Source: CAVSWT01 sp963731745
Lineage (GTDB): Bacteria > Bacteroidota > Ignavibacteria > Ignavibacteriales > Ignavibacteriaceae
NCBI GenBank assembly: GCA_963731745.1
Contig: CAVSWT010000024.1
Coordinates: 124,001 to 188,000, forward strand
DNA length: 64,000 nt
Direction of reading: 5' to 3'
Part shown: piece after piece, positions 25,566-34,467 of the stretch
Layout: every line of letters begins with the position of its first letter
Numbering within the stretch: the first letter of the stretch is position 1
Made by a program: the position numbers and the translations under genes
Notes under the pieces: generated by a model
Seen by the model: only the letters and a program-made list of their open reading frames with translations
Database searches by the model: none
What the model was told of the DNA's origin: nothing

Positions 25566-26600
25566 TCAAATCCAATTTAAAATTATTTTTCCGGAATTTC
25601 CTGACGCCATAATTTCAAATCCTTCTTCAAAACTTTCATATGGAAAATGATGAGTAATTATTGGTGAAATATCCAAACCGCTTTGAATCATAGTTGTCAT
25701 CTTGTACCAGGTTTCAAACATTTCTCTGCCGTAAATTCCTTTTAAAGTTAATCCATTAAATACAACTTTTTCCCAATCTATGGCTGCGCTTGAAGGAAGA
25801 ATTCCCAGCAATGCAAGCTTTCCGCCATGACACATCGCATCAATCAATCCGTTTAATGCTTTTGGATTACCCGACATTTCCAAACCAACATCAAAACCTT
25901 CGGTCATACCAAGTTCATTCATAACATCGTTTAGATTTTCCTTATTAATATTTACTGCTTTAGTTACTCCCATTTTCTCTGCAAGTTCTAATCTGTATGG
26001 ATTCATATCAGTTATAACAACATACCGAGCGCCTGCATGTTTAACAATTGCTGCTGCCATAATTCCAATTGGACCAGCACCCGTAATTAAAACGTCTTCA
26101 CCTAAAACATCGAAAGAAAGAGCTGTGTGAGCAGCGTTTCCAAACGGATCAAATATTGAAAAAATTTCTTTAGGAATTTTCGGATCACAATGCCATACAT
26201 TTGAAACTGGAATTGAAACATATTCAGCAAAGCAGCCTGGACGATTTACGCCAACACCTTTTGCATTTTTACAAAGATGTCTTCTGCCCGCCCGGCAATT
26301 TCTACATCGTCCGCAAACGATATGTCCTTCTCCGCTGACTAATTCGCCGATTTTAACATCATGTACATTTGAACCAAATGCTTCAATAGTTCCGACGTAT
26401 TCATGACCTGTTACCATAGGAACCGGGATAGTTTTTTTTGCCCAATCATCCCATTTATAAATATGAATATCAGTACCACAGATTGAAGTCTTATGAATTT
26501 TAATCAGTACATCATTTATTCCGTATTCGGGAACTGGAACTTCATCCAGCCACAAACCGGGTTTTGAATATTTTTTAACAAGTGCTTTCATAGTTGCCAT
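25566..26600 (-). CDS. tdh: L-threonine 3-dehydrogenase
   Basis: A 344-residue zinc- and NAD-dependent medium-chain dehydrogenase that oxidises threonine to 2-amino-3-ketobutyrate, the substrate of the downstream kbl product. It has the catalytic-zinc segment GHEYVG, the structural zinc cysteines CGRCRNCRAGRRHLC, and the nucleotide fold VLITGAGPIGIMAA. The N terminus through KTSICGTDIHIYKWDDWA is typical of Tdh. The ATG at 26600 has AAAGGA at proper distance. Related sorbitol-type dehydrogenases are possible but are not favoured by the kbl linkage. Confidence 0.95.
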   Translation of the reverse strand: MATMKALVKKYSKPGLWLDEVPVPEYGINDVLIKIHKTSICGTDIHIYKWDDWAKKTIPVPMVTGHEYVGTIEAFGSNVHDVKIGELVSGEGHIVCGRCRNCRAGRRHLCKNAKGVGVNRPGCFAEYVSIPVSNVWHCDPKIPKEIFSIFDPFGNAAHTALSFDVLGEDVLITGAGPIGIMAAAIVKHAGARYVVITDMNPYRLELAEKMGVTKAVNINKENLNDVMNELGMTEGFDVGLEMSGNPKALNGLIDAMCHGGKLALLGILPSSAAIDWEKVVFNGLTLKGIYGREMFETWYKMTTMIQSGLDISPIITHHFPYESFEEGFEIMASGNSGKIILNWI

Positions 26601-26740
26601 ATAAATCCTTTTAGGAATTTTAAAATTGAAAACTTTTTGAAATCAAAATTAAGTATTATAAAATTGATAGTGTAGTGGGGTAATTCTTTTATTTTTAATT
26701 AAATATTTGTGAACTAATTTAGCTTAAATAGGAAACAGTT

Positions 26741-28516
26741 TTATTTAAGCAAAATCAATTTTTTTGACTGAATATTATGACTATCAATTAATCTGTAAAA
26801 ATAAATTCCTGAACTTAAATTGGAAGCATTAAAATTTATTGAATGAAAACCGCTTTGCTCGTATCCGTCAATTATGGTTGCGACATTTTTCCCTAACGTA
26901 TCATAAACGATCAATTTTATATTGCCAGATTTTTTTAGAGTAAATTCAATTTTAGTAGTTGGATTAAATGGATTAGGATAATTTTGAAATAATCTAAATT
27001 CTAAATTATTTAAATTCTTTTCATTCACACTTGTAGGATTTGTATCAATTGTATCAACATTTGAGTAATCTGATTCTGCACTATCGGAAACTGCCTTGGC
27101 TCTATACAAATAAATTTTATTCGCATTAACTGTCGAATCTGTAAATGTAGTTATGCCTTTATCAACTTGTGCAATCTGAGAAAAATTATTTTCTCCCTGC
27201 ATTTCTCTTTCTATTATAAATGACTTTGCATTATAGCTTCTGTCTTCCCAGTTAAGAACTACATTATTTGAATTAAAGTTTGCGGTAAAATTTAATGGCG
27301 GCACAACCAAACCTGCATTTTCAACTTCTAAACTTGCCATAATAAATGGACCGGTTGCTTTCCCATCATTTGTGCTGATTGTTGTTTGGTAAACATAATA
27401 ATCATAAGTCCCCGAACGGTACGGATTGCCGCCAAGTCCGGCGCCTGCGCAAGTTTGAATTAGATTTATTGTGCTGTCTTTATTGATTGTGATAAATTCA
27501 TTTAATATTCCTGCATAACCTTTTTTCACAACTTCCCAATAACTTTTATCGATATATCCAAGCCTGACAGCTTTTGCCAGCGTATAAACAAACATACAAG
27601 TAGCAGAAGATTCCACATAATTTCCCTTTCTTCCTCCCATGTCTAAAACCTGCCACCAGTCTCCCGAATTAGGATCTTGAACATTCTTAATTGCTTCTGC
27701 TAATCTTTGCAGTATTTCAATAACTTTGATTCTTCCGGGATGATTTAAAGGCAAGTAATCAAGAACATCAACTAAAGCCATTGCATACCATCCATCACCT
27801 CTACCCCAAAATCCTGGCGAGCAGCCGGTAACCGGGTCTGCCCAGGCTTGAGTTTTACTTTCATCCCAACCGTGATAGAGCAATCCTGTTACGCTGTCAC
27901 GTGCATGTTTTTCCATTACAGTTAATTGAGTAACAACATCACTTAATGCAAATGTATCTGCATACGTAATTCCATATTCTGCATAAAAAGGATTTGCCAT
28001 GTACAAACCATCAAGCCACATTTGATGAGGATATGTTCCGGCGTTCTGATCATCTCTATGCCAAAAACCTCCATCATAAGTGCGTGGTTGAGTTCGTAAC
28101 TGTGCTCTTAATGTATCAATTATAACTTTATATTTTGATTCGGAAGTTTCATTATACAAAAGTAACGCTAATCTGCCTTCGTTAATTTCATCAAGACTGT
28201 GTCTTTCGTATTTATATCCACTGATACTTCCGTCGTTCCCGGTGACTTTATCTATTGAACTTTTTATATATTGAAAATAACTATTGTTATCCGTTTGTCT
28301 CCACAAAAGTTCTACTCCCTTTAGAAAAGTTCCGGGTACATAATTCCAATCGTTTACATAATAATTTGGCCTTCTTTTAATCTCAGATTCTGCCATTCGT
28401 ACCGACCATGGAGTTGTTGAATAACTTTTAATATCTGTATTTTTATTTGAAGACTGACTTAAAATAAATTGTGAAGTGAATAGAATGCAGATAATTGTTG
28501 CAAGAAAAATTTTCAT
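26741..28516 (-). CDS. Secreted GH105-type hydrolase with type IX sorting domain
   Basis: A 591-residue extracellular enzyme, probably an unsaturated rhamnogalacturonyl or glucuronyl hydrolase that acts on products of pectin lyases. The catalytic region (about 30-390) has an alpha/alpha-barrel pattern with FWGRGDGWYAMALVDVLDYL and SATCMFVYTLAKAV. A fibronectin-III-like domain (about 395-490) follows. The C terminus is a type A Por-secretion sorting domain with NYPNPFNPTTKIEF, ending in KKLILLK. The start was moved to 28516, where MKIFLATIICILF begins a signal peptide; the upstream open frame lacks signal character. It is divergent from the pectinesterase gene. Confidence 0.9.
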   Translation of the reverse strand: MKIFLATIICILFTSQFILSQSSNKNTDIKSYSTTPWSVRMAESEIKRRPNYYVNDWNYVPGTFLKGVELLWRQTDNNSYFQYIKSSIDKVTGNDGSISGYKYERHSLDEINEGRLALLLYNETSESKYKVIIDTLRAQLRTQPRTYDGGFWHRDDQNAGTYPHQMWLDGLYMANPFYAEYGITYADTFALSDVVTQLTVMEKHARDSVTGLLYHGWDESKTQAWADPVTGCSPGFWGRGDGWYAMALVDVLDYLPLNHPGRIKVIEILQRLAEAIKNVQDPNSGDWWQVLDMGGRKGNYVESSATCMFVYTLAKAVRLGYIDKSYWEVVKKGYAGILNEFITINKDSTINLIQTCAGAGLGGNPYRSGTYDYYVYQTTISTNDGKATGPFIMASLEVENAGLVVPPLNFTANFNSNNVVLNWEDRSYNAKSFIIEREMQGENNFSQIAQVDKGITTFTDSTVNANKIYLYRAKAVSDSAESDYSNVDTIDTNPTSVNEKNLNNLEFRLFQNYPNPFNPTTKIEFTLKKSGNIKLIVYDTLGKNVATIIDGYEQSGFHSINFNASNLSSGIYFYRLIDSHNIQSKKLILLK

Positions 28517-28692
28517 TTTTAATCTAATTATTGATGAACTGTATTTTTTACAAAGATACCAAATTAATGTTTTATGAGTAAGGCAATCAAGATGAATTTT
28601 TAATTTGGTAAAGTTACAAGTAGGATCAATACTTGAATTAATAATTTGTAATTGAAATATTATTATAAAATTCTCAAACATTAAGTACTAAA

Positions 28693-29655
28693 ATGAAAAT
28701 TCAGCACTTGATTAAAATTATAATCTCAATATTTATTTTTAATATCCAATTAATTTTTGCATCAAACAACTATGACTTTACTGTGGCAAAAGACGGCAGC
28801 GGAGATTTTACAACTGTTCAGGAAGCGATTAATGCTGTGCCGGATTTTAGAAAAAGTGAGACAACAATATTTATTAAAAATGGAATCTATAAGGAAAAAT
28901 TAATTCTTCCGGAATCAAAAGTCCTGCTTACTTTTATTGGTGAAAATATTGATAGCACTATTATAACTTATGACGATTACGCATCAAAGAAGAATTTATT
29001 TGGGGAAGAAATGGGAACAACCGGTTCTTCAAGTTTTTTTATTTTTGGAAGTGATTTCACAGCTAAAAATATAACATTCGAAAATTCTTCGGGGCCAATA
29101 GGACAAGCAGTAGCTGTAAGAATTGATGGCGACAGAGTTAAATTCATTAACTGCCGATTTTTGGGATTTCAAGACACGCTTTATCCGCACGGAAAAGATA
29201 GCCGTCAATATTACAAAAATTGTTACATTGAAGGCACAGTAGATTTTATATTTGGCTGGTCAACAGCTTATTTCGATAGCTGTGAAATATCTTGTAAAAA
29301 AGGAGGCGGCTATATTACCGCTGCATCTACAGAGCAAAATTCTAAATATGGTTTTGTGCTTAATGGCTGCAATATAATTGGCAATGCACCAGACAGTTCT
29401 TTTTATCTTGGAAGGCCTTGGCGGCCGTATTCAAATGTAGTTTTTATGAATTGTAAATTATCATCAGTTATAAAACCTGAAGGATGGAATAACTGGGGAA
29501 AAGTTGAAAATGAAAAAACGGCATTCTACGCTGAATATAAAAACTCAGGAAAAGGATTTAAGCCCAATGCAAGAGTAGAATGGTCGCATCAGTTAACTGA
29601 AGAAGAAGCAAAATATTATTCTTTAGAAAAAGTATTTGGTGATTGGAAACCTTGA
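28693..29655 (+). CDS. Secreted pectinesterase (CE8)
   Basis: A 320-residue pectin methylesterase that removes methyl groups from homogalacturonan. It has an N-terminal signal peptide (about 1-23, ending LIFA) and the CE8 motifs FTTVQEAINAVP, GFQDTLYPHG (catalytic Asp), GTVDFIFGWSTAYF (second Asp) and LGRPWRPYSNVVF (Arg/Trp). All expected catalytic residues appear present. It is followed by a second GH105-type gene and faces away from the sorted hydrolase, so the three form a small pectin-use locus. No SusC/SusD pair is seen in the window. Confidence 0.94.
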   Translation: MKIQHLIKIIISIFIFNIQLIFASNNYDFTVAKDGSGDFTTVQEAINAVPDFRKSETTIFIKNGIYKEKLILPESKVLLTFIGENIDSTIITYDDYASKKNLFGEEMGTTGSSSFFIFGSDFTAKNITFENSSGPIGQAVAVRIDGDRVKFINCRFLGFQDTLYPHGKDSRQYYKNCYIEGTVDFIFGWSTAYFDSCEISCKKGGGYITAASTEQNSKYGFVLNGCNIIGNAPDSSFYLGRPWRPYSNVVFMNCKLSSVIKPEGWNNWGKVENEKTAFYAEYKNSGKGFKPNARVEWSHQLTEEEAKYYSLEKVFGDWKP

Positions 29656-29720
29656 TAAATAAATTTGAAATATTTTTTATTTCAACTAATTAAAATTTTA
29701 ATAATTATTTGGTGCAAAAC

Positions 29721-31133
29721 ATGACAAATAAAATAAGAATTTCTTCCTTTCTTTGTTTTTTATATGCCGCCGTAATTAGTTTGTTGATTGCTGGTTGTCA
29801 GTCTACGAACGATGAATCTAAATCAAATCAAATATCACAACTTAAAGACATTGATTTAGGCGCTGGCGAATACAGCTTCCCATATATTTTGCCAAAAGCC
29901 GACAGCATAAAGGCGGATCTTGATAGAGTTTTATCGTATTTCAATAAAAATACCGAATACAAAATAATTGATAAGAAAACAGGAAAAGAAATAAAAGATT
30001 TTTCTAATCTTGATCAAGACGCGGATATCTCAACCGGGCCTGACAATGATGTCTTGTCAATTTGGTCTTATACAATGGGAGTAACATACAGCGGCATGTT
30101 AAAAGTTACCCAAGCAACCAATGACAAGAATTATGAACAATATGCAGAGAAGAATGTTGACTTTTATTTTGATAATCTCCCATACTTTAAAAGTATAGAT
30201 TCTGCTTATGGCCAGCAGAACAATAGTTATCGGGATATACTTCATACTAGGGCTTTAGACGATTGCGGTTCAATGGGAGCTGCGTTAATAAAAATCTATA
30301 AAGCAACTAATGATTCGAGATACTTGCCAATTATTAATCACATTGCTGACTATATCTCAAATAAACAATTTCGTTTAGCGGATGGAACATTAGCACGCCA
30401 GCGTCCGCAAAAAAAATCAGTGTGGGCTGATGATGCTTATATGTCTGTTCCGTTTCTTGCACAAATGGGAAGCCTGACCGGCGATAAAAAATATTTTGAT
30501 GATGCAGTTAAACAAGTAAAACAAATGTCAAAGTGGCTTTTCAGATGGGATAAAAAATTATTTGATCATGGTGTAAACATTCACAATGAATATGACCCGA
30601 ATTTTTATTGGGGAAGAGCAAACGGCTGGGTGATAATGGCAATGAATGAATTGTTAGATGTTCTTCCAGAAAATTATAAAGGCAGAGATGACATATTAAA
30701 AATTTTAAGAACACATGTTCAAGGAATTGCCGAATGCCAGGGCGGAGATGGATTATGGCACAACCTTCTTGATAAAGAAGATAGTTATTTAGAAACATCC
30801 GCAACTGCCATGTTTGTTTACGGCATTGCACATTCAATTAATAAAGGATGGATAGATTACACATATGGTTCAGTTGCACAAGCGGGCTGGGATGCTTTAG
30901 CAACACGAATAGATGCTGATGGTGAAGTGGAAGGAACTTGCTGGGGAACTACTTTCGCCGGAGATATTGTTTATTATTATCATCGTCCGGCTTCGCCCAA
31001 AGCTTCGCATGGCTATGGTCCGGTTTTGCTTGCCGGAGCTGAGATGATTAATCTTTTAAATAATGATCAGATTGAAATTCAACAGGGATATAGAACCTGG
31101 CATTACAGGTTAAAATCAGATCTGAAGAATTAA
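29721..31133 (+). CDS. GH105/GH88-type unsaturated glycuronyl hydrolase lipoprotein
   Basis: A 470-residue lipoprotein glycosidase. The ATG at 29721 gives a signal peptide with lipobox LIAGC (Cys26); TTG and GTG codons just upstream are alternatives. The alpha/alpha-barrel region shows DRVLSYF near the start, RALDDCGSMGAALI, the active-site segment FYWGRANGWVIMAMNELLD and ETSATAMFVYGIA, typical of GH105 unsaturated hydrolases. It probably cleaves unsaturated uronosyl groups from pectin fragments at the cell surface or in the periplasm. Its domain is related to the secreted hydrolase at 26741, but it lacks the type IX sorting domain. Confidence 0.9.
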   Translation: MTNKIRISSFLCFLYAAVISLLIAGCQSTNDESKSNQISQLKDIDLGAGEYSFPYILPKADSIKADLDRVLSYFNKNTEYKIIDKKTGKEIKDFSNLDQDADISTGPDNDVLSIWSYTMGVTYSGMLKVTQATNDKNYEQYAEKNVDFYFDNLPYFKSIDSAYGQQNNSYRDILHTRALDDCGSMGAALIKIYKATNDSRYLPIINHIADYISNKQFRLADGTLARQRPQKKSVWADDAYMSVPFLAQMGSLTGDKKYFDDAVKQVKQMSKWLFRWDKKLFDHGVNIHNEYDPNFYWGRANGWVIMAMNELLDVLPENYKGRDDILKILRTHVQGIAECQGGDGLWHNLLDKEDSYLETSATAMFVYGIAHSINKGWIDYTYGSVAQAGWDALATRIDADGEVEGTCWGTTFAGDIVYYYHRPASPKASHGYGPVLLAGAEMINLLNNDQIEIQQGYRTWHYRLKSDLKN

Positions 31134-31159
31134 TATAAATTTTAAGTTATTATTAAAAT

Positions 31160-31573
31160 TTAAATTATTGAGAACAAAGCAAACTCAGAAGCCAGCATTG
31201 TTTGAGTTGAATTTTTGAATCTAAGCATTTGCTCATCAAACCATTTTTTATCAATTTGATTCGCAATCGCAATTGATCTTATATACTCAATTTCAACTCC
31301 CACAATTGAATCATCAGAATGGGCTAGAGCTAAACCGTCAGTAATGAATGATTCTGCTATTTTTTTATTTGAAAAAATAATTGGTTCTTCAGTAATATAT
31401 TTATTAGAAAGTAAACTTTTTAATGTGTCTTCATAAAAATCTTGCGCAAATCCTAATCTCTCGGCAAATTGTCTAATTATTTTCTTTTCCTGTTCTGCCA
31501 ACTGATTATCTTTTTTTGCAATTATTAATAAACCTTTCAAATAATTACTTTTATCAAGAACTGAAATTTCCAT
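31160..31573 (-). CDS. TerB-like small protein
   Basis: A 137-residue, mostly helical cytoplasmic protein with the pattern of TerB/tellurite-resistance-type domains: YLKGLLIIAKKDNQLAEQEK early, an acidic Asp/Glu-rich helix pair, and ITDGLALAHSDDSIVGVEIE later as a second half. TerB domains are often metal-binding or regulatory, but no ter operon surrounds it. The frame can be extended to a GTG at 31585, but the ATG at 31573 gives a more natural start. The family call is moderate and the function is unknown. Confidence 0.65.
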   Translation of the reverse strand: MEISVLDKSNYLKGLLIIAKKDNQLAEQEKKIIRQFAERLGFAQDFYEDTLKSLLSNKYITEEPIIFSNKKIAESFITDGLALAHSDDSIVGVEIEYIRSIAIANQIDKKWFDEQMLRFKNSTQTMLASEFALFSII

Positions 31574-31853
31574 ATTACGGCTCACTAAATATTGTTAGTC
31601 TATTAGTATTTCTAAATTTATTAAATTTTATTTTAATATAAATCCCACAATTTTTACCTGGAACTTTATTATTTCTATAATGAATTCAAAATTAATTATG
31701 ATAAACGGGTTACATATTCAAACACAATATAAAATAATAAATATTTTTGAATTTAATCTTTATTTAAAAAAATGATTAAATTTTGATTAAGAAAATTAGT
31801 GTACTCGATTATTATCGTTTGAAATTAAATAATCTTTATTGAGGGAGAAAAAA

Positions 31854-33245
31854 ATGGATTACAGAACCGAATCAGACAGCATGGGTGAGATTAAAGTTCC
31901 CACTAACAAATATTACGGAGCGCAGACAGCACGTTCATTAATGAATTTTAAAATTGGCGGAGAAAGATTTCCAAGAGAAATAATTAGAGCTTTGGGTATT
32001 CTAAAAAAAGCAGCTGCAATGACAAACGAGGAATTGGGAATTTTACCATCAGAAAAAGCCGAATTAATAATTAAAGCTGCGGATGAAGTGATTGAAGGAA
32101 AGTTAGATGATCATTTTCCCTTAGTAGTTTGGCAAACCGGCAGCGGGACTCAGACAAACATGAATTCTAACGAAGTAATTTCAAATCGCGCAATTGAATT
32201 GGCCGGCGGTGAAATGGGAAGCAAAAAACCAATTCACCCAAATGATGATGTTAATAAAGCACAATCGTCAAATGACACTTTCCCAACTGCTATGCATATT
32301 GCCGCTGTTGAAGAAATTCATCGACGACTAATTCCAATGGTTACAAAACTGCGAGACGCTCTTCAAAAAAAGGCGGATGAATTTAAAGACATAATTAAAA
32401 TTGGGCGTACACATTTGATGGATGCAACTCCGCTTACTCTGGGACAAGAATTTTCGGGATATGTTCAACAATTAACAAACGGACTTGAAAGAATAAACGG
32501 CGCATTACCAAGGTTATATGAATTAGCTCTTGGAGGAACCGCAGTTGGGACAGGCTTAAACACTCACCCTGAATTTGCCGTTAAAGCAGCAAAAAATATT
32601 TCAGAGTTAACCGGAAAACCATTTGTTTCGGGAAGAAATAAATTTGAAGGACTCGCCGCACACGACGCTTTAGTTGAATTTCACGGTGTGCTAAAAACTT
32701 TAGCTGCTTCATTAATGAAAATTGCAAATGATGTTCGCTGGCTTGGTTCTGGTCCAAGATGCGGAATTGGCGAATTGAATCTTCCTGAAAACGAACCTGG
32801 AAGTTCTATCATGCCTGGAAAAGTCAACCCGACTCAATCCGAAGCAATGACGATGGTTTGCACACAAGTTTTTGGAAATGATGTGACCGTTAATTTTGCC
32901 GGCGCTAGCGGCAATTTTGAACTCAACGTATTTAAACCTGTAATAATTTTTAATGTGCTTCAATCAATTAGATTGATTGCTGATGCTTGTGAAAGTTTCA
33001 CTGACAATTGCGTTGTTGGAATTGAAGCAAATGAAAGAAACATTAAAAAACATTTGAATGATTCCTTAATGCTTGTAACTTCTTTGAATCCGCATATCGG
33101 TTATGATAACGCTGCAAAGGTTGCAAAGAAAGCTCACAAGGAACATAAAACTTTAAAAGAAGCAGCTATTGAATTAGGATTGTTAAATTCGGAAAAGTTT
33201 GATGAAGTTGTTCGGCCGGAAAAAATGATTGGTCCGAAAAAATAA
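31854..33245 (+). CDS. fumC: Fumarate hydratase, class II
   Basis: A 463-residue iron-independent fumarase that interconverts fumarate and malate in the TCA cycle. Signature segments are WQTGSGTQTNMNSNEVISN, HPNDDVNKAQSSNDTFPTAM, GRTHLMDATPLTLGQEF and GSSIMPGKVNPTQ. The start was set at the ATG at 31854 because GAGGGAG precedes it; the frame opens 15 bases earlier at a TTG inside that ribosome-binding site. A related lyase gene, aspA (39349-40767), is distinct. The TGSGTQTNMN and QSSNDTFPTAM forms point to fumarase rather than aspartase. Confidence 0.95.
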   Translation: MDYRTESDSMGEIKVPTNKYYGAQTARSLMNFKIGGERFPREIIRALGILKKAAAMTNEELGILPSEKAELIIKAADEVIEGKLDDHFPLVVWQTGSGTQTNMNSNEVISNRAIELAGGEMGSKKPIHPNDDVNKAQSSNDTFPTAMHIAAVEEIHRRLIPMVTKLRDALQKKADEFKDIIKIGRTHLMDATPLTLGQEFSGYVQQLTNGLERINGALPRLYELALGGTAVGTGLNTHPEFAVKAAKNISELTGKPFVSGRNKFEGLAAHDALVEFHGVLKTLAASLMKIANDVRWLGSGPRCGIGELNLPENEPGSSIMPGKVNPTQSEAMTMVCTQVFGNDVTVNFAGASGNFELNVFKPVIIFNVLQSIRLIADACESFTDNCVVGIEANERNIKKHLNDSLMLVTSLNPHIGYDNAAKVAKKAHKEHKTLKEAAIELGLLNSEKFDEVVRPEKMIGPKK

Positions 33246-33295
33246 TTTCTAAGTGGATCTTTGTGTTTTAAGTGTCTAAGTGATGCGTAATTTTT

Positions 33296-33335
33296 AAAAC
33301 TACGTCCCATAGTTCATTTATAAGCACGTAGTTTT
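33296..33335. repeat. 10-bp inverted repeat downstream of fumC
   Basis: AAAACTACGT (33296-33305) is matched exactly by ACGTAGTTTT (33326-33335) over a 20-base loop, 50 bp beyond fumC. It may act as a weak terminator, since the right arm ends in TTTT, or be a repeat remnant. Confidence 0.45.
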
Positions 33336-33383
33336 CATAGTTTAATAAAGAGAGAATTTTTAATCACAAAATAAAACAAGTTA

Positions 33384-34052
33384 TTGCAAACCTGGAACGG
33401 ACTAATTTCTCTTTTTATTGCCTGCATTGAATTAATTTTATTAGTAAATCTTCTAATTCAGGCAGAAAAAAATAAACTTAATAAAATGGCAATGTTATTA
33501 ATTTTATTGTTGATGATTTATCAATCACTTGAATTTTTAATGTGCCATTTAGATATACAGCCTTCTTTTATGCCTTACATTGCATTTGTTGATATCTCTT
33601 TTCTTCCGCCATTAAGTTTACTTTTTATTCTTACTTTATTTGGTTATAAGTCAAAGTATTTCATGCTATTTTTTTTACCGGCAATTTCGTTCTTCATATA
33701 TTATTCATTTGTGATTGACAAATTTGTGGTGACCAGCTGCGCAGTATTTTATGCAACTTATAATTACCCGCTAGGCGATTTATATGGTTTCTTTTATTAT
33801 TCTTTAGTTTTAGCGGCAATCTTTACTTTAATTCTAAAAGCACTCAAGTCAAAAGGAAGAAATAAAAAATTTGCAATAATTATTTTAATCGCACATTTCT
33901 TAATGGCTGTTCCGGTAATAACTGCCTTTATTTTAGCTTGGATGAATAAGCCGGAAACGTTAGATTTGATTGAGAGTCTTATGTGTAAATTTGCATTTGG
34001 TTATGCATTAGCACTAAGCATAGTTGCTTTAATGAATAAACAATATGAATGA
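33384..34052 (+). CDS. Multi-spanning membrane protein of unknown function
   Basis: A 222-residue protein made almost wholly of hydrophobic helices, about seven, joined by short charged loops. It resembles the membrane half of proteins with an N-terminal 7TM sensor region but has no kinase or cyclase domain attached. The start codon is a TTG (33384), and a later in-frame ATG would remove the first helix, so the exact start is uncertain. No transporter signature is seen. It could be a truncated sensor or a small independent membrane protein. Confidence 0.6.
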   Translation: MQTWNGLISLFIACIELILLVNLLIQAEKNKLNKMAMLLILLLMIYQSLEFLMCHLDIQPSFMPYIAFVDISFLPPLSLLFILTLFGYKSKYFMLFFLPAISFFIYYSFVIDKFVVTSCAVFYATYNYPLGDLYGFFYYSLVLAAIFTLILKALKSKGRNKKFAIIILIAHFLMAVPVITAFILAWMNKPETLDLIESLMCKFAFGYALALSIVALMNKQYE

Positions 34053-34169
34053 AATAATTTTAAATATTTATTTAATTATTAATAACGGAATTGTTGTTGA
34101 ATTCAGAGCAGTAGCTTATGAACGCGAAGGCGGAGACGATAACAAAATAAACTTTTAAAAAGCAAGGCA

Positions 34170-34376
34170 GTGGAAGATTTTGAAATAGCTTATAAGTTTG
34201 ATGCTCCTTCAGATAAATATGGAAATTTCATGAAATATAATAAGTTTGCCCGACTCGAATCAAAAGGCAGGCAATTCGAATTGTTCGAAGAAATTTTTCA
34301 AAGGTTTCAAGTGCCACAAAATCCTTTGATTTGTGTTACACCTGTTGTTGACGGCAAAATTTTAGCCGAAGAATAA
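34170..34376 (+). CDS. Small hypothetical protein
   Basis: A 68-residue reading frame starting at GTG, soluble, with alternating charged and aromatic residues (FARLESKGRQFELFEEIFQRF) and a final VVDGKILAEE. I recognise no family. AAGG lies only 2 bases before the GTG, which is poor spacing. It sits between the membrane protein and the pullulanase, and may be a genuine short gene or a fragment of a decayed one. Confidence 0.35.
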   Translation: MEDFEIAYKFDAPSDKYGNFMKYNKFARLESKGRQFELFEEIFQRFQVPQNPLICVTPVVDGKILAEE

Positions 34377-34467
34377 ATATATTTTTTGAGATATATTTTG
34401 ATAATATTTATTACTCATCTTAATTAGAAATTAAATTAAATATTCACAATGAAACAACGATTATAGC

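Noticed and set aside
34045..34158. A 37-codon reading frame starting inside the membrane protein gene
   Set aside because: It has no recognisable domain, no good ribosome-binding site and no support beyond an overlap with the upstream stop.
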